This document shows, piece after piece, positions 37,401 through 48,263 of a DNA stretch of 64,000 bases. Within the stretch, counting starts at the first letter, position 1. Each line of letters opens with the position of its first letter. The notes beneath the pieces were generated by a model. That model saw only the letters and a list, made by a program, of their open reading frames with translations, made no database searches and had not been told where the DNA came from. The DNA is from Mesaphorura yosii. Taxonomy: Eukaryota; Arthropoda; Collembola; Poduromorpha; Tullbergiidae. The stretch covers positions 1 to 64,000 of the forward strand of contig WIXG01000399.1 in NCBI GenBank assembly GCA_009869945.1, written 5' to 3'. A program made the translations under genes and the position numbers.

Positions 37401-40400
37401 TTATTGCCTCTATTGTGATATGGAGATACGGCCTTGAATCCGTCGTGTCCGGACTCATCCACCGATCAATTCAAAATCTATCTGTGAGCACGCACGGAAA
37501 ATAACTGGCCATCCCGGACTTAAGTAAAATAAGGGGTTGTTGAAATGTGTGTTCGCAGTGCTAAACAGAATGATGATGATCTGCATGAAAGCGGTCTCCC
37601 ATTCCTAGGCATTTGTTCAACTCCGAGAACTTATCGCCCAGCAGCATATTGGAGAGGTGTGGATTCCGAGAAGAACTGGTTTGGCAAAGTCCGTGGCCGA
37701 CTAGACTTCCACATGTCTGACAGGCGGGCAAGAAAGTTTTCACAATTACATATAAAATATTTACAGAATTGCATAAAGTTTTCAAAGAAAGCTGACAATT
37801 TTCTTCTTCGTAACTAAACCAATTTTTATCGTTCTGATGGAAACACAGTGCACACATTAGGTACCGGCGGCATGCAAGCGAAGAGATATAAAATTTAAAA
37901 AGTTGGCATGATATTGTCGTTCGTTTAGCGAGCACATGACAATATTCTTTATCTCCACCCAACACATGTGTTCCCGTGCCCTACAGCTGCAAGTTTTCGT
38001 TTGAGTTTCGTTTGATGAACTTTTTGTTGGTTTTTACAAATGTAACTTCCAATTGGGTCCCAAAACATTAGCTTGGCATGCTTTTGAAGTAAAATTTATA
38101 TTTTCGTCGATAAAATAGTAATGCATGCATACTTCTCGGCCCACGTCGTTTGCATGCGACTGTCCCACAGGAAAACCCATCGCATGACCAAAGCATGTCA
38201 TGCTTGGAAAAACGACGGCTGGCCCACGAACGAGTGCACGTGGAACCGTGGAATGCAGGCCCTCCACCTACTCCAAACTGCAATTCGCAAAGGCAACACT
38301 TTGCGTCATCAAACACTGGCGGCTGCTGTCGCGTGACAAATAAATCAAAATGTCAAAATAATTAACGAGCTATGAGACTGTATCCAGGTTCGAATTTTGC
38401 ATGAACCCGTTTCGAGGAATTATCTTTGTGTGAACAGGCTTGGCAGCATGATAAGATGAGGTCTCGTAACTTCAGTTCCTAGAAGCAAGTAAGTGTGACT
38501 TGGCTGTTCTTGTGTTCTTGAAAAGATATTCCCCCCACAAGACAGCACTCATTCGCATTTGAACTTGATGCCCTGATTATGTATTCAATGGTAATCACAA
38601 TGCGCATGTTAGCGTTATAAAATATTCAAGTGCGTAGTTTGATTTGCCGTGTTCCATCCGATGGCCGCTAGTAGAAAATTATAAACAAAGACCATCAAGC
38701 CAAGTTTCTCTATCAAGTTTAAAATGTGGGTCGGGCGCACCACGGAAACGATGGCGCATAGTGAGCTTTGAACGCGAGGCTCGGCGTCGGTCTGCTGGAA
38801 AGTTTCGTAATGAAGAAAAACAGTTTTCAGATTTTTTTTTCAGTTCTTGGCAAGCTGGGCCAAGCAATAATCGTGCTCCTCAGACTTTCATGACGCTTTC
38901 CCCAGCCGGCCTTCATATCATGGTTTTTGTGTGTTGGTATATTCAGCAAAGTTGTTGGAAGTAATAAGCTTCATAATTCAATCAATCCCTTCGGTTGCAG
39001 TGCAGTGCAGTTCAACTTTCACGTCTTAAAGACGTTTGAGGATTGCACAAGCTGACTCGTGGAGACTCAACTTGTGTCGTTAAAGATGAAAAAGAGAAAA
39101 TTGTGAACAAAACAACGCCCGAACTTCCTTTTGCTCTGTGTTATGCGAACTTTCCAGCAGCTTTACGTGTTATGTATTTTATTTATTATACTCCTCATAT
39201 AATATGAAAACTCAAGCCAAGACTTTGCGGGAGTTTCGCGTCAGCTTTTTCGGTCGTCTTTTATAAACACTTCAGCCTCACAAAGAGGATATTTTCTGTA
39301 AATGTGTCTTATTTTCGGAGATTATATGCATTAGGCAAAGAGTCACTTCGCTCCGTCGCTGTAATGAGTACACATATTTACATAATAGCAAAACTTCAAC
39401 TCGCAAGTTCACTCGCAGTCGATGCGAACCCAAACACAGAAAGCCAAATAGGAAGAGAATAAAAATATACACTCGAGTTGTTAACTCGATTGCCAACGGA
39501 AGAACGGAGTCGCTTACTCTCCAGACTCACACACCAAATACTCAGAATAAGAACTCCATTTGCCAGTTCTCGGATTTTGCAACTGCCTTAGCCCTGCACG
39601 TGGACAAATGAGGCACACAATGAGACCATATTAAATCCAACCAGAGACAGATTGCGGATGCCATGAGGCAAACTGATTAAATTCCCCCTAAGATGAGAAG
39701 CTCATTCGACCCGTTTTGCATTTTTTCTTAATAATGTCTAATATTTATGCAGGCACCTTGTTCGTGGTCTTTACGTCTCAGATATACTTTCAATTTTGAA
39801 GTAAATTTCGCCGTGATGGAATCAAAGATTAAAATGTCGTATCAAAGAATGTTGCTCTGCGCCCTGCTTTGCAAAAAGATTTGAATGCAACTGTAGTTAA
39901 TAGCCATTGTTTTTCATGTGAGCCTGAGCGGGACGATTGCAGGACGGAAATACGGAGCGAGTATTGATGATGAAATTGGACTTTCTTTCAATCGAGTGGA
40001 GTCAAAAGAAAGAGGGAACATTATTGAGCAGGGAGAAAGTTGCTCCGTAATATAGTTGCGAACAATTTATTTTTCTTATGAAGGCTGCCAACCGTCTGCC
40101 CCGCCAGTTCACGATACAGCCGACTCGCGTCGGGACTCTCGTACTCACTGGCTTGAACCTCACTGGGTCTCTGGCATTCTCTACACCACAATAAGGAATC
40201 GGACAAACCGACTAATTTATTTATACAGACAAGAAGGCAAGTCATGTCTCTGGACTGGATCCGAGCGCTAGTTAGTCGGGCATTGTGCCTTCTCGATTGC
40301 GCTGTGTGGAATACACAAACAATGCCCGGACCATGAGTCAAAGAGAGAAGTAGACACCGGATGGATTCCTGAACAGACTTCTGAGCAATTTACTGGCGCC

Positions 40401-43400
40401 CTTTGCGTGAATTCTTTCCTTCAAAACTGTAAAGAATTTTTCCTTTCTTGATTTATATGCCAAACTTCAGTGCATAAGTCTTTCCTCCGCCTCTCGCCAC
40501 AACCAGGACCAGGAGACGTGTTCATACATTTTGTATTAAATGAACATGACTTTACGCTCCGTCGCAGAGGCCCCGCCATGGAAAAATCATACCCTAAAGA
40601 ATTGGAAACTAAAAGTTAGACGTTTGCGAAATTTTTTCCCAGAGAGTTCGGGTTTATGGACCCTATAAAAACGTACTTATAATTACGATCTTATCTCTCG
40701 CAGACACACAGTCACAAAACAATCAAATAAAGAAAGTAAAATTCAAGGTTGCAATATGGACAGAGTTGCATATTGCCTTGAACCTTGAATCCTCGACTCT
40801 TGCCCACAGCGTTATGTGCGCTGGTTAAACCGGCGTAACTGTGAATCAAGGAGGCTCACTCGGAACTTTAACATCCAGATTACATGCGACGTGAATGTCA
40901 TTCTTCGGATTGAATTTCGGTCGCTGCCTACTGAACCAATCTGACAAGCAATTTTCCACGATAGTGATCGAAACGTTTGTACAGCAAACTTTGTCTACCT
41001 TCCCACGAACGAATTCGCGCACTTTGTGCTCAACTCTTGTGAACAGCCAACCTCACATTGACACATCATGCAATCATTAATAACCGCGTGAATAATTAAT
41101 AAGTGGAGTAGTGGCGGAAGAATTCTTACCTCGCACTTTGGCAGCGGTTTGTTGGTCACTTCGTCCGGGGCTTTCCATCCGAGGAGCGGAGGTATGGAGA
41201 TGAGGCCCGACAGTGCCCAGACCATGCCGATCATGACGGCCGCCCGAGCAGGAGTTCGTTTCTTGAGGTAGTCCACTGCTTGCGTAATAGACCAGTAGCG
41301 GTCGAGACTAATCAGACAAATGTTCATAATCGAAGATGTGCAGAGGAGGACATCCATCGCGCCGTGAATGCTGCACCAGACCGCTCCAAATATCCAATAA
41401 TCCATTAGTTCGTTGGCCAACGAGAAAGGCATTATGACGAGACCCACCTAAAAGAAGATAATAGCTCGTTTAAGAACACACAACGCGATACAATAATGCG
41501 TCTACGGACACTGCAACTCCCTGTGCTGCATAAATACGTTAAGAGCGATACCGAAGGGCTAAAACCATACGATTTATTTTTATATATTAAATTAAGATTA
41601 ATATTTTCTTTATGTGAGGATTTATTTAAGCACTATTCTAAAGAAAGTGAAAAGAAAGCGGCTCTTCAGGCAAGCCAGTCGAGATAATGATGAGCCGAGA
41701 GAAAGAAGGTGGCAAAATTTCCCTTATTCAGCCTGCAGGGAAATGTTTGCTCTCCCAGCACCAAGACCAAGACTCGAACTTGGAGCACAATGTGGATATT
41801 ATGACTTTCTCATCTTTCCATCCTGCAGATGAATACTCAGTGTAATGTGGCAGTGAGCGAGTGTGAGTGAACGGATCTCCATTCTGCCAAAGCTTAACTT
41901 AATTGCTTTCTTTTTTAGATTCTTTTTCTCTTTCAGAAAACCTCGCATCATATCAAACTCCATTCTTTACTATTCTTTCCAGGCCCAGTGCACCACTCTC
42001 CGGCCTCTGTGCGGTACAACTCAACCGTAGCTTCTTCTCTCGTCTTCGTTTTTCGGGTTCGGGAGTCACGGCAACGTGGAGACCCGCTTTTGTGTAAACA
42101 CGTACATAACCTGAATCTCATAATGAGCATTTGGGCATTCGACTGTGTGCATGAGTACATGGCGAAGCGGACTGAGATGGATTTCGAGGTAGCAGTAGCT
42201 TTAGCTTTCCTTCATATTAATTAAAGCCCACTCGGCCGGTTGTACGAGCGTAGGTCATGTATTCTATTTACTATTGACACTACACAGGCGGTGTACTTCC
42301 CTGCACACAGACAAAACACTGTCAAACACTAAGAACAACGTCCAATCAATTCCATTACAGCATAAACTCATATTTTATTCACAGAGCGTGAGACATGGTT
42401 CAGACTTTGGGTAGTTGACTGCGTCTCGGCCACAATCGGAAGTATTCTCAAAAATTAATTTCACATTGCACAATTAAACCAGGCAGTAAACCCTTTGACG
42501 ATATAATTAAAACAGCAATTAATAAAGTGCTAGTCGGAGAAAGACATGAGGCCTTCCTGCATTCGTATTGATTTCGAACGAGGGCATTTGCAGTCTCCCG
42601 CGTATTATCATAATTACGCCGAGCCTCGGTGGTGGGTGGATCGGAAGAGGAAGATGGAGTTCTATTTTGCATATAATACTCGCGTAGCACTGTGCAAATT
42701 ACATCTGACTATTTGACACTCGTAAGTTTTATGAGTGTGCCTTTTCTTCACGCCGACTGCGTTCTGCTCAGTGCGTCTCGTAGTTGTTAAATTATGTAAA
42801 GTGTGAGTGAGGAGGTTGGCAGAATTGACTCTCTAATTTAGCATGGAGCGCGTGAAACTGTTTGTGCATAAAATTCTATAGAGATTTCTTTAAAACGAAG
42901 ATATATTATGTACGGAGCAGGAGGAGAGAAAGTCAGTCAGTCAAATTAACTACTGACTGCGGAGAAAGTCGAGAGACCAAACTCACGGAGTCAACGGAGT
43001 TGACTTCCCACCACGGCGGCATTCACTGAGGCACAGAAGGAGCAAAGAGTCAGGTTATTTTACGTAATACAGTAACGGTGCGTTTGCACTCGGATGGGAC
43101 GAGACTTTGTTCTCCGTCGATGAAGGCACGGAGCTGCGGATGCTAATGTGTCCATGAGCACGGCGTGATGGCTGTGACTTGAAGAAGAGCAAGCTGCTGC
43201 TCGTTTGAAAATAATAATAGTAAAGAGTGCATGAAAATGTAAATTCCGCTTTCTCTTCTCGCCACCGCTCTCCACGTTTGCTTGTCACTTTCCGCTTCAT
43301 TTATATGTAATATTTCTTCACTAACTAATCTACTTATCCAGACAATATTCTCACACCATGGTTCTCCTCAAGCCTCAACTCAACCTTTTCCTGTTATCTA

Positions 43401-46400
43401 TTTACTTTATTTTTGTTTCATAAATAATAATAATCTAAAGTACTACTTCACAAGATTCTCAGCACAGCGCGCCGCCGATTTTACAGTACATAGCCACTCT
43501 CACCACCACCCAATACTTCAGACACACTCGGAACGGCCTTAATTTCAATTATCGCGTGCTAATCAGCCACGCATTCCACGCCAGCGCTTGTTCTTCCTGA
43601 ATTGGACCCCAAATATTCCTGACTCGCAGATAATCATGAAGCTGATGTTTACTACTTCGTTAGGTTGTCCCGTTTTAATAGACTCTACTCGGAGTTTATA
43701 AAACTATGAAGGTCATCAAGCCATGTCAAACGCTTACGTCACGAGACAAAGTCGCGCGGGTTGCAGGAAGGAGTTGAAGACAAATTTCTCCATGATTTAA
43801 TAGTCGAGTTACATTTCGGTGAAAGTTGTGAGTGCAGCGCGGCTGTGAAAAGTTTTGCCGACTGAGACTCGCTTTTATTTCCTCTGACTCTTGTCTATCC
43901 AATTTGAGCACTGTCTTGTAACGTAACGCCTTATCTGCTTATTCTGGTTTGGATTCTGAGTCTGTGAGATGTGAAATCTTTGTTTCATGTTCCGCGAGTG
44001 CAGAGTGCGCGTTAAAGGAGTCGTAGTAAAAAATTGGCTGTTGTGGTCGACATTTGTGTAGTAAATAGTAAAGTGAGTACCATCAGGCGAAAGACAGAAA
44101 GAAAAGTAAGTTTCAGGAGAGGAAAGTGAAAGAGAGAGGAAAACCAATCGCATCGATTTTCAGGACCAATGCAAGAAAATCTGCTGTATAATATCCATAT
44201 CATACAATATGCTAAGAGCATTCCACATTATACACTTATTTTACTTACTGAACTGAACACAAGAAAAAATTTGGGAAAGTGAGCCACGGGTCTGCTAAGT
44301 CGGTGGTGGTATTATATAGCACATAAGCTTGGCCTATTCGGCTTTTCTCTGTTCTTGCATTATACAAATTCTTCTCTCCGTCTTTGCTCGGAGTGAAAGA
44401 GAAGTTGGGTAAGATATCAAATATTTAACTTATCTGCGCACATCACACTAAAACTCCATGTTTGAGCCATTTTATAATGCACGACGTACGACGACTCGAC
44501 TACTTTTCTCTTAAATCCATCTGATCTGATATAAGAAATGTAATTTTTTTTATTATTTTATACATTATTTGTTTCCTACTGCTGCTCGGCTGCTGCCGCT
44601 GCTCGATTGAAGCACTTGAGGGCACACATCACGCAGAGTGAAAGCCAGCCAACGAGCACTTGCAGCCACGCTCGCCCCGATATGGCTCTTCACGCTCTTT
44701 TTGCGTGGTGTGGTGCGGCGGAACGCATGCTCCTCTCCTTTTGTTTACTCGGCTCTAATGGAATAATGAGTGTTGCTAGTAATTTATGTCTGCCTCGAAG
44801 AATGAAAAGAGAAAATCGGCGAGCATTTGACAATGCATAAATTACGTAATTGTGCTGGTACGATTTCCATTTTTATCTCACAGTCGGCATTTCCACTCGC
44901 ACTTATCTGGTTGCTGATCCAAATGTGCCTCCGCTAAGAGGAATGAGTTCTATTTCTCAAGTTCTTCAAATGAATCCCATTTGAATGGAACCAAGAAATG
45001 TATCGAAAGCAAAAATAAAAGTTGTACATAATTTACCGCCGCAGAGGAGAGAGAAAGAACCAAGGACAACCGAACGCAATGAGCCTCATCCATTCATCTG
45101 TCCTCTTGAGCAAAACATCTTTCCTTATTTCCATTTCAGACGCATGTTGCTCCTTTCCTCGTAAATGAAGTGTAATAAAATAATAAGCATTACAACTCAA
45201 ACAAAGAGTGCATACACGGCGTGAGCAGATTTCGCTGTAAGTGAAAATGGAAAACAGCTACCGCAGCAACATTACAGAAATCGCTCCATCGCTTATCGGC
45301 CCATCTTCATTCCGTTCCATAATTTAAACCTTCGAATGGCATGTTGTGCTGATTGAACTACACAGTGCAATGTGGAGAACTGTGTCGTGCCAGACTAAAA
45401 TGCACCATGCACAATGTCACGTAAACTCGGGCCATGTTTTTAATAACCATCGTCCTGTCTTAAATACAGGTAGTCACCAGGCCAGGCTGTTATTATAGAC
45501 GCTTCGACCCACTCAAGAAAGTGTGTCCCCTTCTTCATATTTTTCTGCTTTCACCGAAAGCGCTCACCATGTAAGGACAAGACGTTTGAGGGCGAATCGG
45601 TGTCGTGTTTGCATTTTTTTTTCATTTCAAGCAGATAATGGATTTCTAAATGCGAAAGAACTCGACTGCATTCTAAATACAGTTGAGCGAAATTGTTTAG
45701 CTCTGTTCAATATAACGTGCAACTTGAGTAGTCATGGATGAATTCTAAAATACAAAAAACACCGTTCCAGGCTGGTCAACTGGAACCACTCACGTACTTC
45801 TCTCGCGCTCCCTTGACCCCTGCCGCTGTCATTCAGCACGGTCGGAGCTCGAGAGTATCCTACCAGGTCCTCGTCCAGTTAAATTATGGAAAGCGCAGGA
45901 GCTGCATGCAAGTAGGAGTATTGCAGTTCCTGGCTATTGTGGTCGACGAGCGCAGTAGTGGAATAAGAACAAGCAGAAATTGAAAATTGATTGTCACCCG
46001 AAATGATAAATCGTACTGGACGTAATAAAATGTTATGTTTTCCGGAACGACTCCAGTTTACTCGTGACTAATGTATGCACTCGAGGCAGAGACCAATCAG
46101 GGTTATTAAAATCCATTCGTGCTTCGTGCACATTTTATGGATTCATTTTTATGGCACATGCAGTATGGAAGAGACATGTTTCTTGCTTAGAGCAAAGTGT
46201 ATGAGTGATACAAGTGGAGGACAAAAATACTGTTTAAATGGTCATTGCATAATTGATTAAGGTACAAACTTGTGTTTAATTCTGACAGAGGAATAATGTA
46301 TTATTACGAGGACGACTGCGGCCGCCGGTTTGAAAAGGTAAATGCTTGCTAACTTAATCAGTAGGTACGCCGGATGCCAAGGAGAATGTTTGACGGATTC

Positions 46401-48263
46401 AATGCAAGCGCGGTTGAGTCCAGCGCAGCAAGGCCGCACATATGCGAGTAACTTGCACAAACTGTCAAGGAGCAAGTAGAACGGAGGTTAATAGGATTAA
46501 TGCTCGGGCCTCGGTACGGGCTTGTTTCTGGCAGCGAGTAAATAAGTTATTTAGAAAAGTGTAGAATTTCTTGCTGCCAGCACGAGTGCACTTCCTAGAA
46601 CAATATCCGCCACAGCTTTTTTTTTATATAATATTTAATTTGAGAATTCTGTTTCGTTGCTTTTCTCCTGCACTCCAGCTCCGTGGAGTCGAACTTCAAA
46701 CTCATTTGGGAGGAAACCGGTTAATATCATGTTGTGTTGTGTTCGTGTATATTCATTTTCCGCTGAATGAAACGAAATAACGGGTCACTAATTCCAACCC
46801 GTGCTCGAGACGGGCTTCCCCGCGTGGCTCGGTCCGAGTCTAGGCAATCCATAACTCGCCGTCTCGTCTCGCGAGTTTGGACGTGCTTTCTCTGCTTAAG
46901 TGGTCGGCCCATGCACTTGTTACTTATGCAAAGAGAGCAATTTGAGCTGAGATTATGTTGATTATATGGTCCGCTTCGGTAGTTTGTTTATGCAATTGAA
47001 TTCCTCGCAATTTTCTGCCCGGCCCGTCAATTGCGAGGCTTTCTCTTTGCTCGTTCTCGTAAATGTCGAATTATTTCCGATGAAAGCCAAGCGGCGCTGG
47101 TCGCTTGATCGTGATTTATTATTGAGTGCGACATTCGCGTCGGAATTGACGGACGTGACCCAGCCATCCGCATTTGCCTCGGCTCGCTCACGGACTGACA
47201 AATTTCAGCTTATGTTAACATGAATGAATGTTTTATGGACTCGTCGCATTTCATTTTGCTCGTTTACTTTCCGTCCTTATTAGTGTAACAAGTTAAAGCA
47301 GGCTCCGAGTCTCAAGTTGACTGTTGTTGACTTTAGAACAAATTTTTCAGAAATACAGAGAAAGCCGAGCCAAGAAGCAGAGCAAAATAATAAATATGTT
47401 AATGCTCAGTCTATAGCGGAGCGAAGCCTTTCTTGTTTTAATTTCTATGAATATATTTATGAAGTCAAATGTAAATGTAACGAATTGCACTTATTTCGTA
47501 CACCACTGAGCGAGACGCTCTGCACACAGTCTCAACCAACTAACCAGGCCCACATCACAACGCAGCGGAGCGTCTTGCGAGAAGATGTCGGAGCAGGAAT
47601 GGGAGTGTGTACAAGCTTTAAAGCTTTGCAAGCCTAGCCGTGACTTGACTCGAGTTGAACGTCTATTTTTCTAAATAATAACATAGTCGTGCATAACTAT
47701 TGCCTTTGCCAATTCCGGCCTTCTCGTCGGTTCCCGATTCTCCACAGTTCAATTACTATTACTATATTATTATGAACGTGCTGTACGCCAGATTCTATAA
47801 TAATATGCAAATTCCTTAAGAAACTGAATATATTGCCTTGTATTTATGCCTAACAAAATATTGTGGCGTGCATAGTCTGCATACCATCTCTGACACCACG
47901 TCACGCTGAAAATATCTAAGCAGCACAGCAGAGCGGAGCGCCGCATGCGAGAGACATGGCATGACTTACAAAGAAATCCGCGACTGCCAAAGAAGCAATA
48001 AACCAATTTTGAATATTCTTGAGTGTCTTCTCAGTCGCAATGGCGATAATGACGAGCATGTTGCCGATCACCACGACAATCATGACGAATGTCAGCAGAA
48101 TTGAGTATATGATGATATGGATTGTCGAGTAGCGATCCGCGTGCACAACAATTGTGTCGTTGTCAGTCTCGTTCTGTAGGTCGTCGAAGGACTCGTTGTA
48201 CCCGTTGACGAACGACGGGTCGTAGTCGTCAATTTCGTCCCCATAAGACCCATAACTCCCCAT
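22129..48263 (-). CDS. Alpha2-like octopamine receptor, class A GPCR (four exons, 702 aa)
   Basis: Joined in minus orientation, exons 48263-47970, 41447-41130, 23695-22484 and 22413-22129 give one uninterrupted 702-residue seven-helix receptor. All landmarks are present: N68 (1.50), D96 (2.50), C123 paired with C203, amine-binding D130 (3.32), D147-R148-Y149, W175 (4.50), catechol/phenol-contacting S215 and S219 (5.42, 5.46), C644-W645-L646-P647 with F648 and F649, and N681-P682-V683-I684-Y685. The protein ends at the ILFK type of end common in octopamine/tyramine receptors, with almost no tail and no palmitoylation Cys. The third intracellular loop is huge (about residues 240-628), with basic ends and an acidic Ser-rich middle. 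Family sequence recalled from memory ([37 protein letters not shown]) fits Oct-alpha2R/OCTR-1 better than TyrR or beta-like types. Those receptors sit in the plasma membrane and generally couple to Gi, lowering cAMP. Ligand choice remains inference. Confidence 0.88.
22414..22483 (-). other. Receptor intron 3 (70 bp)
   Basis: The donor is CCAAAG|GTAAGCAG and the acceptor TTTTTTATAG|GTACAAG. Because 70 is not a multiple of three, retention shifts the frame: it adds 14 residues after K608 and then meets a stop. The product would lack TM6 and TM7. Confidence 0.92.
22484..23695 (-). CDS. Receptor exon 3: TM5 and most of the third intracellular loop
   Basis: The exon runs 1,212 bp (404 codons), residues 205-608. 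TM5 (about 208-236) carries S215, S219, P223 and Y231. Basic [10 protein letters not shown] follows. The rest is low-complexity loop: Ser/Pro-rich at about 248-300, strongly acidic at about 325-466, then a basic patch (RRGKRPK, about 502-508) and a Ser-rich segment. It is visibly more GC-rich than the flanking introns. Acceptor TCTCTACACAG precedes it. Confidence 0.95.
24896..24934. repeat. Hairpin with 13-bp perfect arms in receptor intron 2
   Basis: TATTTTGTACATG-type sequence at 24896-24908 is exactly reverse-complemented at 24922-24934, with a 13-nt spacer. It lies about 1.2 kb upstream of exon 3 in the transcribed direction. Confidence 0.7.
26054..26092 (+). repeat. 10-bp direct repeat around a TATAAATA-like core
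   Basis: GGAAATGGAC occurs at 26054-26063 and 26083-26092, flanking a 19-bp AT-rich core with TATTTACTATAAATA. It is probably minor; it could be a small duplication. Confidence 0.4.
34950..34975. repeat. 26-bp near-perfect palindrome
   Basis: ATGAATAAT at 34950-34958 and ATTATTCAT at 34967-34975 flank a centre containing the palindrome TACGTA. Only one base pair (A opposite C) breaks the symmetry. It sits in receptor intron 2. Confidence 0.65.
40277..40328. repeat. Stem-loop with 10-bp GC-rich arms
   Basis: CGGGCATTGT at 40277-40286 pairs with ACAATGCCCG at 40319-40328 across a 32-nt loop. It lies about 0.8 kb into receptor intron 2. Confidence 0.6.
40741..40790. repeat. 18-bp hairpin with a 4-nt bulge
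   Basis: The left arm, 40741-40758, begins ATTCAAGGTT and continues GCAATATG. The right arm, 40769-40790, is its reverse complement apart from four extra bases between the two blocks. The loop is 10 nt. In the receptor pre-mRNA this would fold into a compact stem about 340 nt downstream of the exon 2 donor. Confidence 0.75.
41130..41447 (-). CDS. Receptor exon 2: TM2 end, TM3, TM4, ECL2
   Basis: The exon is 318 bp (106 codons), residues 99-204. It holds [10 protein letters not shown] at the end of TM2, C123, the amine-binding D130 in TM3, the DRY motif at 147-149, W175 in TM4, the IPPLLGW motif and C203. Acceptor CTTCTTTTAG and donor GAG|GTAAGAAT are canonical. The exon is symmetric (0-0), so skipping it keeps frame but destroys the receptor core. 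Confidence 0.96.
41448..47969 (-). other. Receptor intron 1 (6,522 bp)
   Basis: The intron runs from donor TTCTTT|GTAAGTCA to acceptor TTCTTTTAG|GTGGGT. It interrupts TM2 between F98 and V99 in phase 0. I see no nested gene. Visible content is unremarkable apart from T-rich tracts near 45,615 and 46,620. Confidence 0.88.
47970..48263 (-). CDS. Receptor exon 1: N-terminus, TM1, start of TM2
   Basis: The exon gives 98 codons, residues 1-98. The extracellular N-terminus is acidic and Tyr-rich ([14 protein letters not shown]) and carries N-glycosylation sequons at N23, N31 and N35. There is no signal peptide, as usual for this class. TM1 spans about 48-76 with N68; TM2 carries LAVAD at 92-96. 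The ATG has A at -3 and G at +4, and an in-frame TGA lies upstream with no other Met between, so this start is well supported. Confidence 0.93.

Larger units (their letters stand above)
23696..41129 (-). other. Receptor intron 2 (17,434 bp)
   Basis: The intron is bounded by donor TGCGAG|GTAAGAAT and acceptor CTACACAG|CTGAGT, so it interrupts the second extracellular loop between E204 and L205 in phase 0. I found no nested gene or alternative exon I can support; open frames such as 27276-27632 (+) match nothing known. It contains several stem-loops (24896, 34950, 40277, 40741) and alternating purine-rich and pyrimidine-rich blocks. A host-gene microRNA or splicing enhancers could lie here, but nothing is diagnostic. 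Confidence 0.85.

Noticed and set aside
33533..46626. T8-T10 runs near 33,540, 38,830, 45,616 and 46,618
   Set aside because: Short homopolymers are common in intronic DNA, and no flanking target-site duplication or retroposon body was seen.
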